A stretch of DNA of 64,000 nucleotides. It comes from Phellopilus nigrolimitatus. Taxonomy: Eukaryota; Basidiomycota; Agaricomycetes; Hymenochaetales; Hymenochaetaceae. Where the stretch lies: contig JAJOHG010000005.1 of NCBI GenBank assembly GCA_021029095.1, positions 434,001 to 498,000 on the forward strand. Reading direction: 5' to 3'. The notes beneath the pieces are model-generated. The model did no database searches, was not told the DNA's origin, and saw only the letters and a list, made by a program, of their open reading frames with translations. This document shows positions 11,143-22,489 of this stretch, in pieces (the stretch's first letter is position 1; every line of letters starts with the position of its first letter). Position numbers and translations under genes: made by a program.

Positions 11143-12298
11143 ATGGCGAACCCCCGGCAGCGGCGGAAGGCGCGCTCCTCGTCGCATAAGGTGGTGAAGC
11201 AGTCGAAGAGGGCAAACAAACTTCTGAAGAAGCAACCTCGTGTGTTTTTCGTAGTTTCCCGCTGGGCGGTTTCATGAAGCTTGGTAGCGTGAATGCTTGA
11301 CTGACACATTGTCTCTGCTCGCGTCGCTTAGCGATAAGGGGACCTAAAGTGCTTCAGGATGCTTGGGACAGACATAAGACTGTCCGACAAAAGTACGTCC
11401 AATTTCCTACCATTCGTTTGTTTCATGTTGGGTTACTGCCTTCCTTACTTTAATCAATGGCTGAGTTGTGTTTCATCTTTCTTCGTAATAATCTAGCTTT
11501 AACTTCTACCTTTTCATGTCGATCACAGCACGCTAATATTTTGTGTTTTGTTCCCTGTCTATGTGAAGCTACGCTGCGCTCGGACTGGCGCACACACTAA
11601 CACCGATGGACTCAGGCGGTCAAGACATTACACATCTGCACAGCATCGAGAAAAATGAGAAAACCGAGTCTAGAGCACAATCGGACAGTTCAGGAGTAAA
11701 AGAGGCGGGAACGACAACGGAGCGCCCGAATGGGTTTCCTCTTAATGAACGGACGGGTACGAAGATCCCGCATGGATTTGGCAAGTTAATTCGGGATGAG
11801 TCAGGGGCTGTGGTGGATGTGCTTTTGGAAAGTGAGATGCACGAAGATTCTGAGAGCGGCGAAGGGGCGGCCGTTGAATTGGAATTGGACGACTTCGAAA
11901 TTGCAAGACAGCCTGGGAGCTCGGGCTCTGATTGGCTCCTTAGGAATAGGAGAGGCGGAAACAATGAAGTGCTTAGAGGTGCGTATTCGAATCAGTTACC
12001 GCAAAGGGCTATATTCTGGGTAGAGTGACGGGAGTCGCCGAGAAGGTTATGAAGTTTACCCTTTTCTCGATCGACTAACGATATATTTATTTATGCATTA
12101 GCTCTGGAAGACGCGTCGAAGGGCGATACGAAGGTCGTGCGGGAGTCTTCGAGCGCCGAAATAAAGTATTTATCTCGATTGGTAGAAGCACACGGAGAGG
12201 ATTACGAAGCGATGGCGAAGGATGGGAAGAGGAACGTGAGCCAATATACGTCGGGACAGCTGCGGCGGGCTATTGCGAAGGCGAAGGCGAAGGCATAG
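11143..12298 (+). CDS. NOP16: Ribosome biogenesis protein NOP16
   Basis: Nucleolar factor of 60S subunit (27S pre-rRNA) assembly. Four exons: 11143-11239, 11332-11392, 11569-11978 and 12102-12298, all joining in frame. The N-terminus MANPRQRRKARSSSHK is the family hallmark, followed by PPIRGPKVLQDAWDRHKTVR and NYAALGLAHTLTP. The acidic/Ser-rich middle contains GTKIPHGFGKLIRDESG, and the C-terminal block is EIKYLSRLVEAHGEDYEAMA...NVSQYTSGQLRRAIAK before a Lys/Ala tail. Length is normal for the family and no key element is missing. It is divergent from QCR10. Confidence 0.95.
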
Positions 12299-13050
12299 GA
12301 GTAGGCAGAGGGATGAGCGCTTGAGCAAGGAGCTCTGGGTGTGAGAGAATAGATAATAAACGTGGTTCTGGAGTTCGGGGCGGGGAGGAAGTGGGAATGC
12401 TGTACTGTAATGTACGTCATCTGGACAGGGTCGGAGTACATAAGAGATTGCAGGTCCTGCAGGTGAAGGTTTAGGAGTGTTTGGATCGAGGGAGAGAGAT
12501 GCGTCCCGATCTCTGCCTCGATTATGTAGCACCGCATCTGGAACGATGTGATGTTCCCGTCGAAAGATCGCCCCTCGGGGCTCGGCGTCAATTTTAATTC
12601 AGATCCAGTCCCACTCCGCTCGCAGCGGTCGCCCGTACGGCCACGAAGGCACATCACTCTCTAGTCTCTTTTTTCTATCTTTTTCGCAGCGCTCCTGCAC
12701 GCCACATGGCTCGCAGGAAGCTGTGATCTCTCCATTGATCGTCCAACTGTTGCCACTTTCGACATGCTTTACACTCGCCCGTCGGATCCAATTCTTCCGC
12801 GTGGAAAAACACCACCGATTCCACCGCTGCATCTAATCTTCTTTAGGCTAACTGATATGCATTTTAATTAATGCCAGCTTTCTTTTTATGCTTCTTGTCT
12901 GTCCTGTCGACTTTAAATACACTCCCTTCCAAACAAGGACTCTCCTCAAACATTATAACCGTCACTTCCCTACCTCCCTCCCCACTTCTTTCCTCCATCT
13001 TCCCCCCTTCTCACTACTCCCCCCGACCATCGCGTCTCACATTTCCCGCA
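12299..13050. other. Intergenic; weak small ORF candidate on the minus strand
   Basis: 752 bp between NOP16 and the zinc-cluster regulator. It holds one tidy minus-strand ATG frame (12599-12832, 77 aa) with Cys spacing (ASCEPCGVQERCEKD) and a Trp-rich end. I recognise no homologue and do not call it a gene. The rest is pyrimidine-rich leader sequence before the ATG at 13051. Confidence 0.35.
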
Positions 13051-16049
13051 ATGTCCCCCAAATCCGAGTCCAGCTCATGTCCGTTACAGTCTTCGTCCGC
13101 TCCCTTTGTTTTCACTCTAATTTGCATTCAGCTCCGACGCGTCGGACAGCAGCTCAGAACAAATCCTCGAGGCAGCAGTTCAGTGCTTGTGGTGCGTGCC
13201 GTATGCGAAGGTGAACAGCAATTCCTTTATGACTTGAGCGTTCTTACTCATCCTTCTATGTATTGTTTCGCGCCCGACCGGCTCATCCATAAATGGTCAT
13301 TTAATCAACCTACGGTTTTGTTCACGCGCATATAGAGTGCGATGCGATCTCAAGGACTTGCAATCTGCGAATCCCTCAGCCGGGCATGCTGCCTGCTCTA
13401 ACTGTCAGGAGCGCGGTTTAAAATGCGTGTAAGCTCTTGTCTTGCTTTATACACGCCATTTACCCGCGCATTGACAATACCTTCTAATCAGGGACGAGTT
13501 TGCAGAGGTAAAGGCCGTCAAGCTCCTACGGCGGGGCCGCCGACTGCAGCAAGTAGAGTACGTCAAAGAGCTTCCTGCATCCTACCTGTGTGCGCGTGCT
13601 GATCTTGCTCCAGGGCGGTTTATGGAAAGGCGGCTGCTGAAGAGGAACGGCGGTATCCGTCCCCGGGTGCCAGCCTCCCTCAGCCTAGCTCCATCCCTCG
13701 ACTGCGTCCAGAATTCTTCAGGTCGCCATTTTTTCACGCATTCCTTGTCCAACGTATGTCTTCTATTCTGCGTTTCTATACCGCCTTTCTATACCTTTCT
13801 CGCATCTGGCGCCCGCCGACCATGTACCTGATCATTTTGACAGGTCCGATCATCGATCCCCTCGAGCTCTCCTGGCGCGTATTCGAGGCCCACAATGGCG
13901 CTGCAGAGGCACTGGGGAATACGGGACAGCTCCTCTGCATGGTCATCGCTGCCTGGGCAGCAAGTTTTGGAGTAAACGAGGCGGGCGAGCCTGAGCCCCA
14001 TGTCGGACAACATGCCATTCGCATACGGAAGGATCACACGAATATGATGGTTCGAGAGCTACTGCAATTAATCGACCTGAACGGATTATTACGCAAACCA
14101 ACGTGTGAGCTTCAGCTATGCCTTAATCAAACAAAAATCGGTCGTTTACTGATTGCCCCTTCTTCCCGTTCTTTTCCCATTTGTGCAGGGGATGGCGTGC
14201 GTGTGCTGCTTCTCCTAATGCCTTTAACAGAGGGTAAGTGGCTCAATTATTTTTCAACCACATCTTCATTGATCGCTTGCGACAGATATTCAATCGCCGT
14301 TGGAGAGATTGGCTATGTATGAGGCAGCTGTCAATCAAGTTTATACGTTGTGTAGCTTGGCTGCTACATCGTCCGTTAATAGTGGGCAAGGCGAGTATAT
14401 GGACGCCGCCGTCAGGGCGCGCATATTTTGGTATGCTCATGTCCATGAAGGCGTCACTACTGGCCTCCGAGGCGGCCGTCTCCTATTGTACGTTCGCTGC
14501 TATTTTTTTCTTTCTTCAAGGTCCTGAACTCACTCTGCATTTTAAGGACGGACGACGACCTTATTGCCTTTCAGACGACGCTCCTGCCAGTCGGTGCGCA
14601 TGTCCCGCCTTCCGCCGTAAGCTACTCGCTTGCCTGCCGGTACGCCAAGGTGCCAATTCGCCTGTCGACGACCTGTCGTCAGGTGCATGCCGCGTTAACA
14701 GGCCCAAAGGCGCGCCAGCGCGACGAAATCGATGCGAGCCGTCTTCATGATGCATGGAATACGCTGGAACACTGTTGGGATGATCTCGAAGGCCTGCGCC
14801 ACTACGGGACTAGCGATTTTATTCAGCCGCAGGATGTGGATAGGTTTGTGAACGGGTGGCAGGTGAGCAATGTCAAATCATCGGTGCCTTCTCAGGAACC
14901 TAATTTTGCATAATTAGATTTTGATCTTTGAGTGTTGTGAGTAATTGCAATCAATTTCATGGGATCAAATTTATCAGTTCTAATTTTTTTTATGTAGTTA
15001 ACGTCATACGAGAGGCCCTCAAACAGCGATTAGTCGTTTGTTCTGATGATGAAGCGCCCTTTCTTTCGAACGGCAGTGTTTCTCGCTCCCCTCGTCTCAC
15101 TCAGGTTGCCCAGCTCCACGCCATCGCAGACGCCAAGTGCCAGCAGTTTGCTCGCCTTGTTGTCGGTATCGTCCGCAGACACCTCGGCAGTTCGTTTTTC
15201 GAATTCGACGCTTCCCTCGTAAGAGACGGTTGTTTCTATGCTGGCTTGCTCCTTGCCGGGGAGTCTGGGACGGAAGAGGAGGTCCATACATGCCTTCAGG
15301 CACTTCGCGACATGCGCTGGGCGTTTTCCAAGAGCGAGGAGCGCGAGCATACCCTGCAGATGGTCTGGGAGCAACGATTAACCGCAGAGAGCCAGAGGGG
15401 GGCGGGGACAAACTTTCGACGGATGGAAAAACAAGACTGCTCAGGCAGTACTCCTTCATTTTCCAGCACGAGCACAGAAAATAACCGAATGCGCCAGCCG
15501 CCGCCTCCTTTGATGATTGCACAGACAACGCTGCACGATTCCGCGCCAAGCACTGCTGTGACATCGGACGACGGAGGATGGACGGTCATTTCGAATGCGC
15601 CGCACGGCATACACTCGCATCGCTCGTCCTCCGGCTCACCGCCGTTCATGGGCGTGAGCCAGTCCTCGCAGCACCTGGGTCCAAAGGTCGAGGCGATGGC
15701 ATCGACATTGATGCTCGGGCCTGTCGGCGAGCAGGCCATTACGGAGCCCATGTACTACCAGCATGTACACGAGATGGACTCGACGTTCGCGTATTCGATC
15801 GTTCCGGGTACCACGGCGTCTGCACCACACTCTCCTCACGACTTCACGCCCCCGCGCTCGTCGGCTGGGATGTCGTCTTCCTCTGTTTCGTACCACGAGC
15901 CATATTTTGGTTCAGCCGGAACACCGCTGTTCACCATTTCTCCCCCAGGATCAGCCCGAGGAACCGCGGACTCTGGATCCCTAGCATCGGACAAGGGCGC
16001 TTCTTACCACGTCAATTATACCGGTAGCCCATTCTACGTTACCCCATGA
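13051..16049 (+). CDS. Zn2Cys6 fungal-specific transcription factor
   Basis: DNA-binding regulator. Exon 1 (13051-13078) plus following exons give MSPKSESSSSPTRRTAAQ..., then the binuclear cluster: CGACRMRRVRC, a 16-residue loop, then CSNCQERGLKC (C-X2-C-X6-C-X16-C-X2-C-X6-C). A basic/coiled linker follows (KLLRRGRRLQQVE). The middle homology region is of fungal_trans type, with RIFWYAHVHEGVTTGLRGGR and DDDLIAFQTTLLP. The C-terminus is long, Ser/Pro-rich and disordered and ends YTGSPFYVTP. The six-Cys pattern is complete; its X16 loop is longer than the usual X5-X12, as in some sugar-metabolism regulators. Target genes cannot be inferred. Introns of about 50 nt interrupt the cluster. Confidence 0.9.
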
Positions 16050-17179
16050 CAATGGCATATAGACACACGTGCTCTCTCTTGACGAAGTACACAGTATCTC
16101 TTTCTCTTTTTGTCTCAGATACGGTTGGACTACTTACATGAATCGTTGAACAGTATATTTACCTATTACGCTATCTTCAATCGCTGGTTCACGGACTCGC
16201 TGTTGCCTTTTCATATTATTGTATGTTTTCTTCTCACAGTCGCTTTGCAATTTCTTTGTACTCTCAGTTGTTCCATGCAATGTCCCCTACTACTATCCGC
16301 GTATATTTTTTTCGAATTCATCTTCCACGAGTCGAGGAGATTTATTTCACTTGCCCGCATCATTTGCTTGGTATTATCTATGTAGCCGAAAATAGAGAAG
16401 ATGAGAACCGCGCTGTAAAAGAACATGCGTTAGAGTGCAGGACGGACAAGGCTCGATTGGACATGTTCATTGAGTATACAAGCGGACGCGATTGGCTACG
16501 CACAAATAAATGATTAATTATGGAGTTCCAAAGCTAATACTTAGCTGGGATCTTTGAGATCTTGGCTGTGGTTCTTTTTGGTAGTAGATTCTGGCGCAAG
16601 ATCTGCAATTGAAGCCGGCGGCGCGCTTCTCTCTTGTCCGAGTCGGTGAAAAGTTTGTGATCGGCTGTGAGCAAAGATGGAGCTATCATCCGGCTGCAGC
16701 TGTCGGCTGTCCGTGTTTCGAATTCGCAGGTGTTCTAAAGCCTTGGCCCGTCTTCAGCTTTTTTTCATCAACCCGTCGTTTTGGAATCTCCGACACGGCC
16801 ATGTCGATTGCTGCTTACCATTCACCCCACTATTTTTTTTCTTTCCCTTGGCTATCGACCATCCTTTCCTCGATGTCACTGTCGGTGTCGGTGTCCTCGG
16901 CCGCCGAACTGAGGATGATGATAAGACTGCTTGGTCAATCAGATTTAAAGTACAATGCACTTCTGTTCTAAGGTGCCTTATGTAAGTATGTACGGGTATG
17001 TTCTTTTCCTTTTTCTATTCTCCCAACGTAGGGCGTCGATCACCATGATGATCGGCGAGCTTGCAAACTCTAAGTCACGCATTCTGAATAGGATTGTTTG
17101 GGGTTTAGTGTGACAGCCCGAACCGGATGCCGCCCCACCCGCAACTGTCAGCTGAATACCGTCTCTAATACCGACCCCG
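16050..17179. other. Intergenic; weak minus-strand coding-like stretch at 16541-16802
   Basis: 1.1 kb between the regulator and PEX13. A minus-strand segment reads MAVSEIPKRRVDEKK from 16802. After a one-base slip it continues as RAKALEHLRIRNTDSRQLQP... to KDPS and a stop at 16541. Composition is protein-like but the frame is broken, and no family is recognised. It could be a small gene with an assembly indel or a relic. Nothing else is seen. Confidence 0.3.
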
Positions 17180-18364
17180 ATGGTGTCGCCGCCCAAGCCT
17201 TGGGAGCGCGGGTCAGCCGCTACCTCCGCTCCGTCCCTTTCCACAGCGTCGTCGCCAACGGCAGTGTCGCCCGCGAGCTCGGTGATGGGGTCGGCTGACT
17301 CTGCAACACCCACGCGACCGCCAGCCTTGTCGAACGCCCCCGCTCCTGCGTCGGCATCAAACCCATATACTAACCCCTTGTCATCTTCGTACTCCCAACC
17401 ATATTCCGGATACTCCTCATCGTACAACCGATTGGGGTCGAGTTATTCGCCGTATGGAAGCTCTTATGGCGGTTATGGTGCTGGCGGGTACGGCGGGGGA
17501 ATGTACGGTGGTGGGATGGGCATGGGTTATGGCGGGATGAGCGGAATGAATGGAATGGGGTATGGGATGAATGGGATGTATGGAGGAGGGGGAGGATATG
17601 GAATGCCTGGCATGCCTATGGATCCGGGCAACCCTTCGCTCACGCAGCAGCTCGAATCCACGACGCAGCACACATTTGCTCTACTGCACTCAATCGTGCA
17701 AACTTTCTCAGGGATGTCGCAAATGCTGGAGTCGACCTTCATGGCTACGCACTCTTCCTTCTTTGCCATGGTTGGCGTCATCGATCAGTTTGCGCACCTC
17801 CGCAATGCTCTGGGGAGCGTTCTCGGGCTGTTTGGTCTCGTGCGCTGGCTGAAAGACCTCGTGACGGGGAAGCGGAGCTCGAACACGATGCGGAACGAGT
17901 TCCAGGCATTCGTGAATGGGAAGCCGGTCCAAGGGTCAACAGGCCCGCCCACACCCAAGCCGTCGAAAAAGCCACTCATTATCTTCCTCCTCGCCATCTT
18001 CGGTATCCCATTCGCGATGCACAAACTAGTGAAGGCGCTTGCGGCGCGTGCGCCTCCACAAAACATGCTTCAGGGTCCAGGCGGCGCGCCGCTTGATCCC
18101 TCTGCTCTCTCATTTGCCCGCGCAAAATACGAGTTTACCGCCGCAAGCCCCGTCGAGTTATCGTTGAAGGAGAATGAGATCGTCGCGATCGTAGGCAAGC
18201 TCGACCCTGCTACGGGCATGGAGGTCGATCCCCGGACGGACGTGATCTCAGATTGGTGGAAGGGTCGAACGCGTGAAGGTCGGGAGGGGTGGTTCCCGAC
18301 AAAATGGGTAGAGGTTCTGGAGCGAAAAAAGCAGGAGGCTGCACCGGTAAAAAGCGTCGAGTGA
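17180..18364 (+). CDS. PEX13: Peroxisomal membrane docking protein PEX13
   Basis: Component of the PEX13-PEX14(-PEX17) docking complex that admits PTS1/PTS2 cargo receptors into peroxisomes. A single 394-codon exon. It starts MVSPPKPWERG (family N-terminus), then a Ser/Pro region and a Gly/Tyr/Met-rich low-complexity tract (residues about 85-155). The conserved helical/membrane part runs about residues 155-290 (TFALLHSIVQTFSGMSQMLE, HLRNALGSVLGLFGLVRWL, KPLIIFLLAIFGIPFAMHKL). The C-terminal SH3 domain covers about residues 315-385 (ARAKYEFTA...ELSLKENEIV...WWKGRTREGREGWFPTKWVEVL) with its ALYDY-like and WW residues intact. Complete. It sits in a window that also encodes an AKL-tailed peroxisomal enzyme. 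Confidence 0.97.
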   Translation: MVSPPKPWERGSAATSAPSLSTASSPTAVSPASSVMGSADSATPTRPPALSNAPAPASASNPYTNPLSSSYSQPYSGYSSSYNRLGSSYSPYGSSYGGYGAGGYGGGMYGGGMGMGYGGMSGMNGMGYGMNGMYGGGGGYGMPGMPMDPGNPSLTQQLESTTQHTFALLHSIVQTFSGMSQMLESTFMATHSSFFAMVGVIDQFAHLRNALGSVLGLFGLVRWLKDLVTGKRSSNTMRNEFQAFVNGKPVQGSTGPPTPKPSKKPLIIFLLAIFGIPFAMHKLVKALAARAPPQNMLQGPGGAPLDPSALSFARAKYEFTAASPVELSLKENEIVAIVGKLDPATGMEVDPRTDVISDWWKGRTREGREGWFPTKWVEVLERKKQEAAPVKSVE

Positions 18365-18660
18365 AGACGCTTTGCTCGCCCGTGTGATAGCGATGATTTG
18401 TTTGTCTAACCCTCGCACCCCTTGCTTTCCTCCGCTTGTCATTTTCTTCATATCAGCATGGATGTCACTTTTCCCCTCTAGCTATAATGCATGTATTTTG
18501 TGGATCTGTTTGCGGCTTCTGTATTCTTTAGTATGCGGGCGTTGAACGGATCGTGTTACCGTTTATGGTGAGAGCGCAAATCACATAGCAACAGGCCGCT
18601 ACCACTGGTGAGCTTGAGGTTGAGGCTTATTCTGCCTTCTTTCCAGTTGCACCGCTGCTC

Positions 18661-21600
18661 ATGGACTATTTCTCCAAATTCTTGCGTCCCAACGTTCAGC
18701 CCGGGCCAAAGCAAGTCTATGATCACGCTGCAGAGTTCCATAAATCATGGACTCTCGTCAAGGTGACTCAAGTGACCTCAATCACCGTAATATGCTCGAA
18801 TACTCATCGTAGTGGGAATTTGAACTACAGGAAACGCTCACACATCCAGATGAACGCCAACTTGCGCGTGGCATACAAGCGACAGAGGTCCCTGCCGCGC
18901 TCAAGTCGATGGTCGACTCGCTCGTCTGGGAGTCGACGCGCATCGAAGAAGGGTGCGTCTTGAGCGCGTCTTGTACATTCGCCGACGTGCTCCATTCATG
19001 CCCATCGTCGTTGCTATTGGTCTTGCAGGCTCACCGGTGCATGCATGGAGTACCTCCTCAAAAATGGTGTGTGTGCAGCGTTAGACACGTTATTCAATAA
19101 GTTATGCTCAAACGAACGGGTGTCGTGCGGTTTCTGCTTCCGTTAAGATGTACTGGGCACGCTTGTGCGCCTGAGCGAACCCGATCGGCCGTCGGGAATT
19201 CAGGCGGAAGTACTGCGCACGGTACAGAACATGGTCGTACTCCTCGACGAGCAGTTTTTGGTGCACTCCGTAGTGCACCGCGCTGTGTTGCGTTTGCTGA
19301 AGACTTGTGTGGGCGACGACATCCAGGAACAGCTCGACGGACGGCGTGTGATGGGGGCGGCAGGAACTGTGGTGCGAACCATGCCGTCGGAATACGAGGA
19401 GGACCGTGAGTTTTCTAAGCCAGGCTGCCTTGGACTTCTATTCTGTTTTGTTGAAGTATTCTTGCAGTCGTCGATCTCTTGTGCTTGCTGTGCAGCCGCA
19501 TACGTACGTTCCGGGAGCTGTTGATGATATTCTTTTACGACAAACACTGGTATCATTCGGAGGCTCTCGCAGCTGTCCCCGAGGATGACGAGGATGAGGA
19601 AGAGGCAGAAGGCGATGATGATGGGAAGTCAGCTGCCCAAGCAACCAGCGAGTCTTCATCAAGCCAGCGCGCCCCATCTCCAACTCCTTCTCAAGCGACA
19701 GTTACCTCCGCTCCTGTTTCCTCTCAGACGAAGAAACCGGAGTACGAGTTCCTACTTTTCAACTATCTGCTGCGCTTTGTTCATCGAGAAGGTAAAATTG
19801 GCGACTTCGCACGCGCGGGTCTTCTGTTCTTGATGGACGTAGCCATGTCCCCCGGTGTGCCAGTGCACCGGTTAGGGGGTGACGGGCTTAAGGAGTCCTC
19901 ATCTTCCTCTTCGTCGCTTGTTTCACAGGTAACGGCTTCTGACCCTATTTCGGATGCTGCTCTCGCTCTTGCCGAGTATATCCTGGATGGGGACTTCTGC
20001 GAAGTACTTAGTGCCGGTCTGGGTGCTGTGTACTCGCTGCTGCCTTCCAAGCTCGAAATACGGACGGAGCCTCCGGACAATGCCTCCCATAGTAATGTTA
20101 TGACCATCGGGAGTACAGGTCCTTTATCAGAAGAGGAAAAAGAGAAGCAAGAACTCACACGGGAGAGAGCGCTTGCTATTGGTACAGAATACTCCTCGAG
20201 TCCTGAATTCAAGGCCCGGCTAGAGCATTTCATTAAACTCCTCGAGTTTTTTCAAGATGTTCTAAGACGCAATGTCTCGGGCAGTGAGGACGACGGCACT
20301 ATCGAGCCTGCGTCTTTTGTCGGCTCAGCAATTGTACAAACCATCCTTGAGGCCGTTCGGCGGATATTTCTAGAGAATGTCCTTTACCCATCCATCCTAG
20401 AATGCTCAGACGCAGACGGGAGTGCGGTCGCAGTCATGTCGTACATCGATGTCATGTTCCGCACACTTCAGGATCCTCAATTTGCAGAGACGCTTATTGA
20501 CTTCCTCGTGAGTGAGGATGACACCGAGTCATCGCGCCACCGGCCGCGCACCCGACACACGCTTTTGCTGGACGGCGCAAGATCTGCACCTCCACCTCCG
20601 TCTGCGGGCACTACCAGAGAAAGAAAGATGAAGCGCCGGAAAAGCAGCGCTATGATGTTGTTGGAGATGGAGGCGCCGGATGCTCGGCGGCAGTCTGAGT
20701 ACTTCACATCGATGGGCCGCTTCACCCTCAAGGACTTGCTCTTGACGAACATGCGTTCAAAGTCACATCCAACCGTCATGGCCGCTCTGCAGCTGATGCA
20801 GTCGTTGCTTACACACCATTGCCACCTTACTGTCGACAGATTACTCATATTCTCTTACGACCCCCTGGACGCTTCGTCACCAATTTCTCCTGTGCCAAAG
20901 CCCGTCTCAGAGGAAGAGGAAGAGGAGACGTTCACGTATCCCGGAGCTCAGCCGGAACCTGCTCCAGAGTCAAATACTTCCTTCACTAGGCTTCGCTCAG
21001 TCCCAAATGCTTCCGGAACGGCCTACTCAATGCACGAGCGAGAGCTAGGTTTGTACCTCGGACTGGTTGCTCGTATAGATCCGGCGCACGGTCAACGCGC
21101 CTTCAGTACCGGCTACGATCATTATCTGCAGGACGCGCTTACTTCCCTTGCTAGCCACTCTTGCTCGATGTGTGCTACCGATAGTGACAGGACCAGACCG
21201 CGACACATACTAGACGTTAACGATCCGGTGTTGTCTTTGATTTTGCAATCTCTGCGCCATTTCTATTCAAACACACCAGAGTTGAACATGTCACTCACAG
21301 GCATGTTGGCAGCCATCGCAACTTGCCCAGAACGATCGTTGAAAGGCTGGCTACTTTTTGGCTCAGATGATTCATTGGAACCTCCCAGACGAACGCCAAA
21401 TCTTCCTCAGTTTTTAGACGACGGGGATGATCGATCAGTCGATTTTGGAGTGAACGAACGGCTGTCGAGAAATGAACTTCCCATGCCCATTCATGGTGCT
21501 GGTCCACTCTCACAACCTGTCTTACTCTCAATCCTACAGGGACTAGTATCCAATATCGACCGATTCAGAGATCTTGTGGAGGATTTCGATTCTTTTCTAT

Positions 21601-22214
21601 CTGAGCGTAGACAAGGACTCGTCTTTTCAGAAAACTTAACAGATGCGCTAAGCCTCACTTTCGATTTATCGGATAATGTCACAGGGATGATGGACACATC
21701 GCGATTATCGCGAAGTGTTTCAGACGCAAGTCCGCCGCACAAGCAGAAGCAGAAGTCGCGTTCAGGTGGCTGGGCGTCGTTCCTTTCATCGCGGAAAAGC
21801 AAGTCACGCGCTGCGTCACCCACGCGCTCGGAGCAGGGTGCGTCGTCGGTGAAGGGAAGGACGATCGAGGCAAGCCCATTTGGGAGCCACTACCAGAAGA
21901 CGAATGCGATCAGCGTAGAGCCGCTCGTGGCACCTTTACCAGCATCTGGACCATGGGTACCATCGGAGAAGAGAAAGTTCAACGCGGACGAAGAAGACGC
22001 GTTTGGCTCGTCGGGTCAATGGGATAGCGAGAGACGAGCAATGGGGGATGAGCCACCACGTACAGCAGTAGAAAGCGAGGAGGCAGTAGAGAAGACCGTG
22101 AGTCTGTCACAGCTGTTGGACAATGTGGTTATTCTGGAGGAGAGTATAAAAGAGCTTACAGCTACAATTCATGCTCGGAGAAGTCTTGGTATAGACTCTA
22201 TTAGGTACCTGTGA
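18661..22214 (+). CDS. FHIP/RAI16-like (FAM160) protein, FTS-Hook complex subunit
   Basis: Member of the family that in animals and Aspergillus links dynein/Hook to early endosomes (FHF complex). N-terminal exon MDYFSKFLRPNVQPGPKQVYDH, then WEFELQETLTHPDERQLARG and LVRLSEPDRPSGIQAEVLRT. The main exon (about 19470-22214) contains LLCSRIRTFRELLMIFFYDK, FLLFNYLLRFVHREGKIGDFARAGLLFLM, a helical-repeat middle and LSLILQSLRHFYSNTPELN. The C-terminal part is disordered (SRSGGWASFLSSRKSKSR). About 1,050 aa, typical for the fungal members. Acidic Ser-rich insertions separate the helical blocks. Four or five introns lie in the first 850 bp and the rest is intronless. Role inferred from the family. Confidence 0.87.
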
Positions 22215-22400
22215 TCGTCATTAGTTCGTCTTGTTTTGGTGTAATATAGTCGGGAATTTATTTCTTTAGCGGTGTCATACACGTATTAGTATAATTACTG
22301 AAGGATGGCTCTTTAGATTGAAAAAATAGACCGCGCTGTTGTACCATCGTCTCCAAACCAATCCACGGGCGATGTGTGCGTGATGGTGAGGGCTTAAATG

Positions 22401-22420
22401 GTGTCACGTGATCGTGACAC
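22401..22420. promoter_or_regulatory. Interrupted palindrome GTGTCACG-TGAT-CGTGACAC containing CACGTGA
   Basis: Perfect 8-bp inverted arms around TGAT, 70 bp upstream of the ATG at 22490, in a 275-bp spacer between tandem genes. The 11-mer TCACGTGATCG inside it (22404-22414) is identical to the one at 61654-61664. A bHLH-type or other dimeric regulator site is inferred. Confidence 0.45.
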
Positions 22421-22489
22421 GACGCGTACGCGCGGTTTTGTCTTTCGTCGCGCCACAAATCTCTGCCTACCGCTGCCTCATGAAACATA

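Noticed and set aside
19781..21879. Several minus-strand frames over the FHIP-like gene
   Set aside because: Antisense shadows of a single long intact exon on the plus strand.
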